Source: CBDAPI01 sp964565865 (GTDB lineage Bacteria; Acidobacteriota; UBA6911; RPQK01; CBDAPI01). From it: 64,000 bases of DNA. The stretch's first letter is position 1; the number at the start of each line of letters is the position of its first letter. The notes beneath the pieces were generated by a model, which saw only the letters and a program-made list of their open reading frames with translations, was not told the DNA's origin and ran no database searches. Positions 52,533 to 60,699 of the stretch are shown in pieces. The position numbers and the translations under genes were made by a program. The stretch lies in the NCBI GenBank assembly GCA_964565865.1, contig CAZMGM010000002.1:62001-126000 (forward strand), in the 5' to 3' direction.

Positions 52533-53453
52533 ATGAAGATTGCAGGGAAGACCAGAGAAACAACCGATCTCATGAGCCGGATTGGAAACACTCCTCTGGT
52601 TGAGATCAGGAAGGTATTCTACTCCCCGGTTACCAGGATTTTCGGGAAATGTGAATGGTTCAACCCGGGGGGGTCCGTTAAGGATCGCGCAGCGGCCAGG
52701 ATGGTTCTTCAGGCAGAGAAGGCGGGTCTTCTGAGCCCGGGAAAGACGATTCTGGATGCTACTTCTGGTAACACGGGGATCGCCCTGGCAATGATCGGCG
52801 CACTTCGAGGGTATGCTGTCGAACTGGCCATGCCTGAGAACGCTACCCCGGAACGAAAGCAGATCCTGGACACTTACGGGGCCGTGATGAACTTGACCAA
52901 TCCGCTGGAGGGAGCGGATGGATCCATTCAGAGGGCCCGGGAGCTGGCTGCTTCTGATCCGGACAAGTACTACTACGCCGACCAGTACAGCAACCCTTCC
53001 AACTGGGAAGCACACTTTTACGGCACTGCCCGCGAGATCCATCGGCAACTGGATGGCGAAATTACTCACTTTGTGGCAGGGATCGGCACTTCGGGTACCT
53101 TTGTTGGGACCTCCCGAGGGTTAAAGGAACTCGATCCGAATATTCAGGTTGCTTCCTTCATACCAAGCACTCCGTTGCACGGGTTGGAAGGACTCAAGCA
53201 CCTCCCCACGGCTATGGTCCCGGCGATTTACGATCCCAACCTGGCAGATATGGAATTGGAGGTGGATACCGAGGAGGCGTACACGATGGCCCGGCGGCTG
53301 GCCCTGGAGGAGGGCCTCTTTGTCGGACCGTCGTCGTCGGCTGCAGTCATCGCTGCTATTGAGTTGGCGGGAACTATTCCCGGGGGCACCATTGTCACGG
53401 TTTTTCCAGACGGGGGTTTGAAATACGTTTCGGAGGAGTTCTGGGCCGGCTGA
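52533..53453 (+). CDS. cysM: Cysteine synthase, CysM type
   Basis: 306 residues, PLP fold II. Lys50 in 'PGGSVKDRAA' forms the Schiff base; 'DATSGNTGIALAMIG' binds the substrate carboxylate; 'AGIGTSGTFVG' binds PLP phosphate; 'GPSSSAAVIAAIE' near the end. CysM enzymes use O-acetyl- or O-phosphoserine with sulfide, thiosulfate or a thiocarboxylated carrier protein. Next to a JAMM protease it recalls the Mycobacterium cysM-cysO-mec pathway, where the carrier CysO supplies sulfur. No carrier gene is seen between them. Confidence 0.92.
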   Translation: MKIAGKTRETTDLMSRIGNTPLVEIRKVFYSPVTRIFGKCEWFNPGGSVKDRAAARMVLQAEKAGLLSPGKTILDATSGNTGIALAMIGALRGYAVELAMPENATPERKQILDTYGAVMNLTNPLEGADGSIQRARELAASDPDKYYYADQYSNPSNWEAHFYGTAREIHRQLDGEITHFVAGIGTSGTFVGTSRGLKELDPNIQVASFIPSTPLHGLEGLKHLPTAMVPAIYDPNLADMELEVDTEEAYTMARRLALEEGLFVGPSSSAAVIAAIELAGTIPGGTIVTVFPDGGLKYVSEEFWAG

Positions 53454-53484
53454 TTTGCCCCATGGGCTGATAGGATGCGATGGG

Positions 53485-53943
53485 ATGCTGAATATCTCTC
53501 AGGATCAGTTCGAACAGGTGAAGCGCATTCTGGAGCGGGCGTATCCCATGGAAGGATGTGGAATTCTGACAGGGCGGGTTCTCGACGGCCGGAAAGTTGT
53601 GCTGGAGATCAGAGCCGCGACCAATCAGCGAGTAGACACTCAAGACCGGTATCTGATCGATCCAGCCTTGATTAGGGATCTAGAGAAGGAGCTCCGTCTT
53701 GAGTCGCTGGACATGCTCGGTTTTTTCCACTCTCACCCGGATGTTGCCGCGGTTCCCTCGGATTACGACCGTGTTCATGCCTGGCCCTGGTTCTCCTATC
53801 TCATCGTCTCTGTCCAAGAGGGTCAGAGTGAGGAAGCCCGTTCCTGGGTCCTGAGCGACGATCGTTCCTCCTTTGGTGAGGAAGCGGTGATCATTACTGA
53901 TGGTTCCAGCTTGGACCCGGGATCTAACGGTAGATCCCGGTGA
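53485..53943 (+). CDS. JAMM/MPN metallopeptidase (M67, Mec-like)
   Basis: 152 residues from ATG 53485 (a TTG at 53455 is less likely). The JAMM zinc site is complete: Glu in 'PMEGCGILTG', and H-x-H-x7-S-x2-D in 'HSHPDVAAVPSDYD'. In Mycobacterium, Mec frees cysteine from the carrier CysO after CysM. The position directly after cysM supports the same role. Cytoplasmic. The final 'GSSLDPGSNGRSR' is low-complexity. The hemC-hemD fusion starts 15 bases later. Confidence 0.88.
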   Translation: MLNISQDQFEQVKRILERAYPMEGCGILTGRVLDGRKVVLEIRAATNQRVDTQDRYLIDPALIRDLEKELRLESLDMLGFFHSHPDVAAVPSDYDRVHAWPWFSYLIVSVQEGQSEEARSWVLSDDRSSFGEEAVIITDGSSLDPGSNGRSR

Positions 53944-53958
53944 TCAGAGAGAGGGTGG

Positions 53959-55794
53959 ATGAAGGAGCACCTTCCCGTTCGCGTAGGTACCCGAAAGTCG
54001 AAACTTGCCCGCTGGCAGGCAGACCAGGTAGTTGACCTGCTAAGGAAAGTACATCCTGGAATTGTCTGCAAGGTCAAGACCCTGGGGACCGAGGGTGATC
54101 GAAGGCCTGACGTTCCTTTGAGAGAAATGGCCGGGCGGGGGGTCTTCACCGGTCAACTCGAGGAGGCTCTGAAAGCGGTCGAGATCGACATTGCGGTACA
54201 TTCCTTGAAAGACCTTCCCACCGAACAGGATCCGGCACTGTGTCTGGCAGCGGTCCCTAATAGAGGAGATCCCCGAGAGTGCCTGATCAGCCGCTCGGGG
54301 GCAGGTCTTTCCTCGCTTCCCCCAGGAGCCGTCGTTGGGACCAGCAGTAGCCGACGCGAAGCTCAGCTTCGAACCCTTCGTCCTGATCTCGTGTTTTGTC
54401 CCATCCGGGGAAACGTCGACACGCGTATCCGTAAGGTCCTGGAAGGGTCCCGCTACGATGCCACCTTGCTCGCAGCCGCTGCAATTCGACGCCTCCGACT
54501 GGAGGAACACGTCAGCGAATGGTTTCCGCTGAGCAGGATGTTGCCGGCTCCAGGACAGGCGGCTCTGGCAGTGCAGTGTCGGGAAAATGACCCTGTGACT
54601 CGCACCATCGTGTCCAGGATAGAGGATCCCGGGGCTCGAGCCTCGGTTACAGCGGAGCGCACGTTCCTGGAAGAGCTGGGAGGCGGTTGTTCCCTCCCCG
54701 TTGCAGCCTTTGCCAGGTGGGTTGAATCGCCCGGCGGCGGAGAGCTCTGTCTCAAGGGAACCGTTTTTTCTGTTGACGGGAGCCACCGAATTTCCGTCAA
54801 CGGGGCCGGGGATTGTCCTCGGGAACTGGGCCGTTTCGTGGCCCACCGCGCCTTAAAGAAGGGAGCCCTTAGACTGATCCGCCGGGGACCACGACCGCCC
54901 CACCCCCTCGCGGGCAAGCGTCTAATTGTGACACGGGCGGCTGCCCAGGCCAAGTATCTCACCGACCGACTCCGCTCCCAGGGAGCGAAGCCTCTGAACT
55001 TACCTCTGGTCCGGATCGCACCATTGTCGAAACTGGACAGGTGTGACGAGGTACTCTCCAGGCTTGACGCATATGATTGGATTGTGTTTACGAGTGTCAA
55101 TGCGGTCAAGGCGTGGTTGCAGCTGGAACCGGATCTGGAAGGGCTCGCTCTAGCAGCCGTAGGGCCCAGGACGGCTGCCGAGCTCGAGAGGCGAGGCCTG
55201 CAGCCCTCATTGGTGCCCAAGCAATTTTCCAAGAGCCAGCTGGTCGAATCAATGGGCGATGTACGGGGCCTTCGAATTCTGTTGCCCAGAGGGGAACTGG
55301 CCGGTCCCGAACTGGCGAACCTACTGAAGGAACGGGGAGCCCGGGTCAATGAAGTCATAGTGTATCGGACGCTTCCGGTCGTTCCAGAACAAACGCAGCT
55401 GAGTAGTTTGGAGGAAGGTCTAGATGCGGTTCTCTTTACCAGCAGCTCGGCTGTACGGAATTTCGCTGCAGTGCTCGACCGCTTGCCACTGCGACGGGAA
55501 CTGTTGCAGGGAGCCGTCGTCGCTTGTATCGGTCCGGCTACTGCCGGGACCGCAGTGGAGCTGGGACTTGTCGGGCCTCATTCCGGTTCGGAAAGAGTAA
55601 CCGAGGCTATTTCACGGAGGGGATCGTCTGTCCGAGGGACACCATCGGGTGAACCCAGGGATGCCGATTCTGTGGAAGAAGCAAAGCAAATAAATAGCCC
55701 TGCCTTTGCTAAGCTTGTCGTCGCCGAGCACTACACGACCGAGGGGCTGGTTGAAGCTTTGATAGATTACTATCGGAAGGAGAGCGGTGATTGA
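53959..55794 (+). CDS. hemC: Porphobilinogen deaminase-uroporphyrinogen III synthase fusion (HemC-HemD)
   Basis: 611 residues. HemC part ~1-310: 'RVGTRKSKLARWQADQV' at the start, 'EIDIAVHSLKDLPTE', 'GTSSSRREAQL' and Cys244 ('GGGCSLPV'), which carries the dipyrromethane primer. HemD part ~315-610: 'HPLAGKRLIVTRA' start, 'DWIVFTSVNAVKAWL', 'RGLRILLPRGELA', 'AVLFTSSSAVRNF' and 'VVAEHYTTEGLVEALIDYY'. An insert of ~35 residues sits in the last third of HemD. Together they turn porphobilinogen into uroporphyrinogen III. Such fusions occur in several phyla. It overlaps hemB by 8 bases. Confidence 0.93.
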   Translation: MKEHLPVRVGTRKSKLARWQADQVVDLLRKVHPGIVCKVKTLGTEGDRRPDVPLREMAGRGVFTGQLEEALKAVEIDIAVHSLKDLPTEQDPALCLAAVPNRGDPRECLISRSGAGLSSLPPGAVVGTSSSRREAQLRTLRPDLVFCPIRGNVDTRIRKVLEGSRYDATLLAAAAIRRLRLEEHVSEWFPLSRMLPAPGQAALAVQCRENDPVTRTIVSRIEDPGARASVTAERTFLEELGGGCSLPVAAFARWVESPGGGELCLKGTVFSVDGSHRISVNGAGDCPRELGRFVAHRALKKGALRLIRRGPRPPHPLAGKRLIVTRAAAQAKYLTDRLRSQGAKPLNLPLVRIAPLSKLDRCDEVLSRLDAYDWIVFTSVNAVKAWLQLEPDLEGLALAAVGPRTAAELERRGLQPSLVPKQFSKSQLVESMGDVRGLRILLPRGELAGPELANLLKERGARVNEVIVYRTLPVVPEQTQLSSLEEGLDAVLFTSSSAVRNFAAVLDRLPLRRELLQGAVVACIGPATAGTAVELGLVGPHSGSERVTEAISRRGSSVRGTPSGEPRDADSVEEAKQINSPAFAKLVVAEHYTTEGLVEALIDYYRKESGD

Positions 55795-56833
55795 CAAGAA
55801 TCGAGTTCTCGAGCAACTGGGGCTTGGAGCGCGGGAAAAGAGTATCCGGAAACGGCCCCGTCGCCTGAGGAGGACAGAGCCTCTCCGGCGGATGACTCGG
55901 GAAACTTCGCTGGAGGTCCACCATCTTGTTCAACCGCTTTTCGTCACTCATGAGAGGGGCAAACGCCGCCCTGTTTCGTCGATGCCGAATGTGTTCCAGC
56001 TTTCCGTTGAAGAAGTGGCCGAGGAAGCTCAAAGAGTTCATGCCCTCGGTGTTCCCGCGGTTCTTCTCTTTGGCATCCCCGCCGCCAAAGATGCCCTGGG
56101 CTCCGAAAATTTCGATCCGGAAGGTGTGATCCCCAGAGCGGTCCGGGGAATCAAGAAGGCCTCTCCTGACCTGGTTGTCATCACCGATGTCTGCATGTGT
56201 GAATACACATCCCATGGGCACTGCGGGGTTCTGAACCCGCAATCCGGTCAGCTCGAGAAAGGATTTGACCCGCTCAACGATGAGACTCTGGAGATTCTCG
56301 ACAGAGTGGCAGTCGTCCACGCACAAGCAGGAGCAGATATGGTTGCGCCCAGTGGGATGATCGACGGCATGGTCGGGTCGATCCGATCCGAGCTGGATCG
56401 TCGTGGGTTTTCTCATGTAGCCATCCTTTCCTACACGGTCAAATATGCCTCCGCCCTTTACGGACCTTTTCGTGAAGCAGCTGAAGGGGCCCCTTCTTTT
56501 GGGGATCGCAGGAGTCACCAGATGGACCCGGCCAATGCCAGAGAGGCCCTGCAGGAGGCCCTTCTGGACATCGAGGAAGGAGCGGACTTCCTGATGGTCA
56601 AACCGGCTCTTCCCTACCTCGATGTGGTCCGCCGCCTGCGCGAGCGTTTTCCAGAAATGCCCCTCGCAGCCTACCACGTCAGTGGAGAATACTCGATGGT
56701 AAAGGCTGCGGCCGCCAGGGGCTGGATCGATGAACAACAGGCTGTCCTGGAGATCCTCGGCGGCATTCGCAGAGCCGGAGCAGACCTGGTTATTAGCTAC
56801 TATGCCCACGAAGTCGCGGGTTGGATCGACTGA
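55787..56833 (+). CDS. hemB: Delta-aminolevulinic acid dehydratase (porphobilinogen synthase)
   Basis: 348 residues from GTG 55787, within the end of hemC-hemD. Zinc ligands Cys136, Cys138 and Cys146 ('DVCMCEYTSHGHC') mark the Zn-dependent class. Schiff-base lysines: Lys219 ('SYTVKYASALYGPFR') and Lys272 ('FLMVKPALPYLD'). The last third has 'AYHVSGEYSMVKAAAA', as in the family. Makes porphobilinogen from two 5-aminolevulinate molecules, feeding the upstream-encoded HemC-HemD. Last gene of the operon; no terminator recognised behind it. Confidence 0.96.
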   Translation: MIDKNRVLEQLGLGAREKSIRKRPRRLRRTEPLRRMTRETSLEVHHLVQPLFVTHERGKRRPVSSMPNVFQLSVEEVAEEAQRVHALGVPAVLLFGIPAAKDALGSENFDPEGVIPRAVRGIKKASPDLVVITDVCMCEYTSHGHCGVLNPQSGQLEKGFDPLNDETLEILDRVAVVHAQAGADMVAPSGMIDGMVGSIRSELDRRGFSHVAILSYTVKYASALYGPFREAAEGAPSFGDRRSHQMDPANAREALQEALLDIEEGADFLMVKPALPYLDVVRRLRERFPEMPLAAYHVSGEYSMVKAAAARGWIDEQQAVLEILGGIRRAGADLVISYYAHEVAGWID

Positions 56834-56889
56834 GCGCCTACTTTCATGGTCGACACCAGCAACTCCCTGCTTCTGCTTGTCCAGTGGCT

Positions 56890-57480
56890 GCCATCTGGAA
56901 AAAGTGGATGTTGAACCATGATTGAGAGTGGGGAGATCGCGCCAGGGAGAGGAAAGCCACAGCAGCGATTGGTCATTCCAGTTGAACAGAAGGGACTGGC
57001 TCAAGGTGAGGAGAGGATGCAGCTGCTAGTTGAGCGCACCACCCGTGTAGTACCTTCCCAGGGCCGACGTCTCTCCCCGGCGGACCCGGTCGGTGACCGC
57101 CAGCTTAAAGTAGTTGGCCGGGTCTCCAACCCCGAAACCGTTGAAATGGAACTCACCCGAGATCCCGATGTTGGGGCTTAACTGGCGGTCGAGTCCCAGC
57201 GAAGCTCTCCAGAAGCGTTCTCGATTCAGAAGCCGATCTTCGTGGGCTCCTGAGTTTGTCCAGGTGACTTTGCCCCGGTAGGCGGTGCCGAGGAGGTCGG
57301 TTGTAATAAAAACGCCGGCAACCGCATCTCCGTGAAACACGCCTCCCATGATTCCCCGGTTGGTCCGAACTCCAAGCCCTCAGCTTTGCACCTTCAAGCC
57401 TGAACTTACAACCTCCCCGGAACCATGCGTGTCCCACTTTCAACGACAAATGCGAAGCAGATACGGAGTCCAGTCGGCCC
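56890..57480 (-). pseudogene. Decayed outer-membrane beta-barrel protein
   Basis: The minus-strand frame reads 'VFITTDLLGTAYRGKVTWTN', 'RERFWRASLGLDRQLSPNIG', 'ISGEFHFNGFGVGDPANYFK' and 'GRYYTGGALN', then an in-frame TAG at 57027-57029, after which the same frame continues with 'QLHPLLTLSQSLLFNWNDQS'. This alternating strand pattern fits an outer-membrane barrel. Upstream (57350-57480) similarity drifts into another frame. So the gene is broken at both ends. It lies opposite the 5' side of the FTR1 fusion, so its loss may matter to iron handling, but no exact family is recognised. Confidence 0.5.
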
Positions 57481-57595
57481 ACTCGGGAGGCGGCACCCTG
57501 GGAGCTGTTGGGGGAGTGTCCAGGAGAAATTTGTGTTGAAAATCATTTCCACCTTCGTCTTGACAGACGATCAAGGACGGACGTAAAAGCGAGAT

Positions 57596-59542
57596 GTGAA
57601 CCGAATCTGGACATACAGTCTCGTTCTCTTGCCAATCGTGCTTGGAATTGCCCAGCTCTTCATGGGGCCAGGATCTGATCTGCCGGACGGTAGGGTCCCA
57701 TCGGTCCAGGAGAGCGCGGCTGGCGGACCGGAACAACTCGTGTTCATGCTGCAATACCTGGGCACCGATTACGAGCTGGCAATCGAGGACGGAGAAGTTA
57801 TCAGCCAGTTCGAATTCCAGGAGATGCTGGCTTTCAGCCAGGAGGTGGTTGAGCGGTATCGGATATTGAGACCCGACGATCCGACGAACATTCTTCCCGG
57901 CTTGCGCGAGCTGCAGAATCTTGTGAAGGCAAAAGCCGACCAGAAGACAGTCCGAAGTTGGGCGGGAAAGCTGGTTCAGAGTCTCTCGAGTGAGTTCAGT
58001 GTCACGGCGTTTCCAGCGAGACCGCCGAGGGTTTCTGCAGGAGAACTCATTTACGAAACGAATTGCCAGCGCTGCCATGGTGCGACGGGTGCGGGAGATG
58101 GCCCTTCCGTGGCAGAGGAGGAGATGGATCCGGGACCCCGCTCCTTCCGCGATCAGCGCCTGAATGCGATGGCACCCTATCAAGCGTACAACGCAGTTAC
58201 CTTCGGAGTCGAAGGTACCGCGATGCCGGCGCATGAGACCCTTGATGTACAGGAACGGTGGGATGTGTCCTTCTTCATATTTACCCTGAGGGAGGACTTT
58301 TCACCTCGAGAACCAATACAGGGCACCAGGGTTAATCTCAGGCAACTGGCGACTCAGTCCAATCTGGAGCTAGCTCTCATGGTCTCGGATGTAGATGACG
58401 CTGCAGCACTCAGCTATGTTGACTATCTCCGACGCTATCCTCCGGAACCTTCCCTGCGTGAATTGCTGGTCGTGGCTCGCGATACTCTGAAGCGGAGCGT
58501 GGCGGCCTATCGTGACGGAGATGCCGGCGGGGCCGCGGCTCTGTCACTGGACGCGTATCTGTACGGGATTGAACCGGCAGAGGCCGCGCTGCGGCTGGTT
58601 GACTCGGGAATGGTGAACCGCCTCGAGGGTGACCTAGCCAGTTACCGAATGGCCCTCAAGAACGGAGAATCCGTAGAGAAGACTCTGCTGGCGGCGAGAC
58701 AGTTGACGAGCACTCTCGACGAAGCCGAGCGAAGCTCGAGGGACACCTGGAGCGGATCGGTGTTTACCTTTGTGCAGGGACTGACCATTATCCTGAGAGA
58801 GGGCATTGAGGCAGTACTCCTAGTGGGACTCTTGCTGGCATACCTGGCCAAGGCCGGCAGAACAGAGCTCCAGCCATTTGTGTATCTGGGATGCACAGGG
58901 GGGGTCGTGGCCGGCCTCTTGACCTGGTTGGCTGGCCGTCACCTGCTCCTCTCGGCAGGTTATCGCGAGGCTCTGGAGGGATTCACTTCCCTGTTGGCCG
59001 CGGGCGTCCTATTCTGGGTCAGCCTCTGGTTCTTTCACAATCTCGATGTGCGGAGATGGAAGGCCTACATGCGGGGGCAGGCAGCTCTGGCGGTGAAGGC
59101 CGGAGGCGGATGGGTGTTGGCCGTTGCCGCCTTTCTGGCAGTCTACCGGGAAGCCCTCGAGACGGCCCTGTTCTACCAGGCTCTGTGGCTGCGCAGCAGC
59201 GGTTCGTTGCTACTGATCCTGGCCGGTCTTCTGGTCGGCATCCTGTTCTTGTCCGGCTTTGTAGTGATCTGGTTGAAACTGGGTATCCGTCTCAATCTGA
59301 AGCCGTTTTTTGTAGTGACCGGGATTCTTCTGGGCGTGCTGTCGGTTATCTTTGCCGGTTACGGAATACGCGAATTGCAGAACGTCGGATACGTCAGCGA
59401 GACACCGTTGAGCTGGATGATCTCATTTCCCGTTTTCGAGATTTGGCCGGTGCGCGAGGGTCTTGTGCTGCAGGTGGGAATCGTCCTTTCTTTCCTGCTG
59501 GGTTGGCAGTGGGCACGGCGGAGAACTGTTTCCTCGTTGTAG
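57596..59542 (+). CDS. Cytochrome c-FTR1 iron permease fusion
   Basis: 648 residues from GTG 57596. N-terminal membrane anchor (~7-23); periplasmic cytochrome c domain with CQRCH at 157-161 and a likely axial Met210 ('TAMPAHE'); a helical linker to ~385; then an FTR1-type permease with seven hydrophobic spans. Iron-binding R-E-x-x-E motifs are REGIE (401-405) and REALE (518-522). In yeast, Ftr1 works with the oxidase Fet3; here the fused cytochrome may couple Fe2+ oxidation to transport or sense redox state. No EfeO/EfeB gene is adjacent. Confidence 0.9.
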   Translation: MNRIWTYSLVLLPIVLGIAQLFMGPGSDLPDGRVPSVQESAAGGPEQLVFMLQYLGTDYELAIEDGEVISQFEFQEMLAFSQEVVERYRILRPDDPTNILPGLRELQNLVKAKADQKTVRSWAGKLVQSLSSEFSVTAFPARPPRVSAGELIYETNCQRCHGATGAGDGPSVAEEEMDPGPRSFRDQRLNAMAPYQAYNAVTFGVEGTAMPAHETLDVQERWDVSFFIFTLREDFSPREPIQGTRVNLRQLATQSNLELALMVSDVDDAAALSYVDYLRRYPPEPSLRELLVVARDTLKRSVAAYRDGDAGGAAALSLDAYLYGIEPAEAALRLVDSGMVNRLEGDLASYRMALKNGESVEKTLLAARQLTSTLDEAERSSRDTWSGSVFTFVQGLTIILREGIEAVLLVGLLLAYLAKAGRTELQPFVYLGCTGGVVAGLLTWLAGRHLLLSAGYREALEGFTSLLAAGVLFWVSLWFFHNLDVRRWKAYMRGQAALAVKAGGGWVLAVAAFLAVYREALETALFYQALWLRSSGSLLLILAGLLVGILFLSGFVVIWLKLGIRLNLKPFFVVTGILLGVLSVIFAGYGIRELQNVGYVSETPLSWMISFPVFEIWPVREGLVLQVGIVLSFLLGWQWARRRTVSSL

Positions 59543-59592
59543 TTTTCTGTTGAAATACACGAAAACTCATGTACCGGTGGGTGCCAAGGGTC

Positions 59593-60678
59593 TCACGGCT
59601 CAATCAACTTCCTGATCTTCCGCTCCGTCTCTGCGTTCCAGCCCGCCATCACATCTACGACCCGGCCGTTAGCATCGACGACCAGTGAGAGGGGGATGAA
59701 CATCTCGCCTGATGGGAACACTCGCTGGATGGTGGCGGGGTTGGTTCGGAAGAGGGGGTAGGTTACACCGAGTTGTTCCCCGAATTTTTTGACCCGACCA
59801 AAGTCCTGATCGTCAAGGCTGACGCCGATGAGTTGGAAACCTGCCTCACTCAGCTTCGAACTCAAGCGTTGAAGTTCTGGCATCTCTTTAACACAGGGTC
59901 CGCAGTAGGTAGCCCAGAAGTTAATCACATAGGGCCGGTCGGGACGCAGTGTCTGCAGTCCGGGCTGTTCGTTGTCAGCCGATACCAGAGGGCCTAACTC
60001 CAACTGGGGCAAGGGGTCACCGTGTGTGAGCCCGAGCTTCATCCAGTGGGTCTCACCTTTGCCCACAGGTTCGGGCAATCGCCCTCTTCTTTCTTTGAGA
60101 CGCTGGAGGACTGGATCCCCTTCAACCAGTTTCACAGAACTGTTCACTGCCGGACCCGGGTAACGTTGAACCAAGCCGGAGGGCCACACGACTTCTAACC
60201 AAGCGATTTCATCCTGGGTACCCAGACCAAACAGAGGCCTCGAGTCCGATTGCGCGAGGAATCCACTTCCTCCGGATTTGATTCGGGTCTGCGTGCCCAG
60301 GGAGGTCTTCAGGCGCACAATGGCCCCAAAGGCATCGCGACCGCTTTCTCTCCCTTCCAGAGTGACTCGTAAAAAGTGGTTCCGGTTGCCCAAGTTGTTT
60401 CGGAAGAGCTGATGTCCCTCACCTTGAATGTTGGTTACGAACAGGTCGGAATCCCCGTCGTTATCAAAGTCCGCCACTACTGCAGCCCGGCCGTCGGATA
60501 TTGAATCGACGCCCGAAATACCCGAGATGTCCACGAAACGCTGACCCTTTTCGTTCAAGAACAGCGTGTTTCGTTCAAACCCACTGAAAGAGAATCCCTC
60601 CTTGAAAATCAGGCGCATGTGATTATTCTGGTAGCTCTGGTTGCCGGCTTTTTCGGAACTCAGGCTCGACGTCACCAC
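59593..60678 (-). CDS. C-terminal part of the CRTAC protein: ASPIC/UnbV domain and thioredoxin-like domain
   Basis: This stretch continues in the same frame after an in-frame TGA at 60697-60699. A GTG at 60678 could act as a separate start, but the protein would begin inside the FG-GAP/ASPIC fold. Content: last FG-GAP loop 'DFDNDGDSDLFVTN', ASPIC/UnbV ('LRVTLEGRESGRDAFGAIV', 'QTRIKSGGSGFLAQSD'), then a TlpA/ResA-like thioredoxin domain with WATYCGPCVKE (CxxC). No further stop or frameshift in 361 codons, so the reading frame looks under selection. Read with the N-terminal part it forms one ~930-residue secreted protein. Confidence 0.75.
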   Translation of the reverse strand: MVTSSLSSEKAGNQSYQNNHMRLIFKEGFSFSGFERNTLFLNEKGQRFVDISGISGVDSISDGRAAVVADFDNDGDSDLFVTNIQGEGHQLFRNNLGNRNHFLRVTLEGRESGRDAFGAIVRLKTSLGTQTRIKSGGSGFLAQSDSRPLFGLGTQDEIAWLEVVWPSGLVQRYPGPAVNSSVKLVEGDPVLQRLKERRGRLPEPVGKGETHWMKLGLTHGDPLPQLELGPLVSADNEQPGLQTLRPDRPYVINFWATYCGPCVKEMPELQRLSSKLSEAGFQLIGVSLDDQDFGRVKKFGEQLGVTYPLFRTNPATIQRVFPSGEMFIPLSLVVDANGRVVDVMAGWNAETERKIRKLIEP

Positions 60679-60699
60679 GTGACGCCAGAAGAAGCTTCA
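60668..60699 (-). promoter_or_regulatory. In-frame UGA with SECIS-like hairpin
   Basis: UGA at 60699-60697, ten bases, then GGCGTCAC-gtg-GTGACGTC (8-bp stem with one G-U, 3-base loop) at 60686-60668. The first loop base is G, the 19th base after UGA. Bacterial SECIS elements need a short upper stem and a G in the first two loop positions 16-37 bases after UGA, so the geometry fits. A plain nonsense mutation is the alternative. Confidence 0.4.

Noticed and set aside
55709..57004. Long minus-strand open frame (431 codons) opposite hemB
   Set aside because: It is antisense to hemB and the end of hemC-hemD, which are clear. The few family-like residues at its start belong to the decayed barrel gene.
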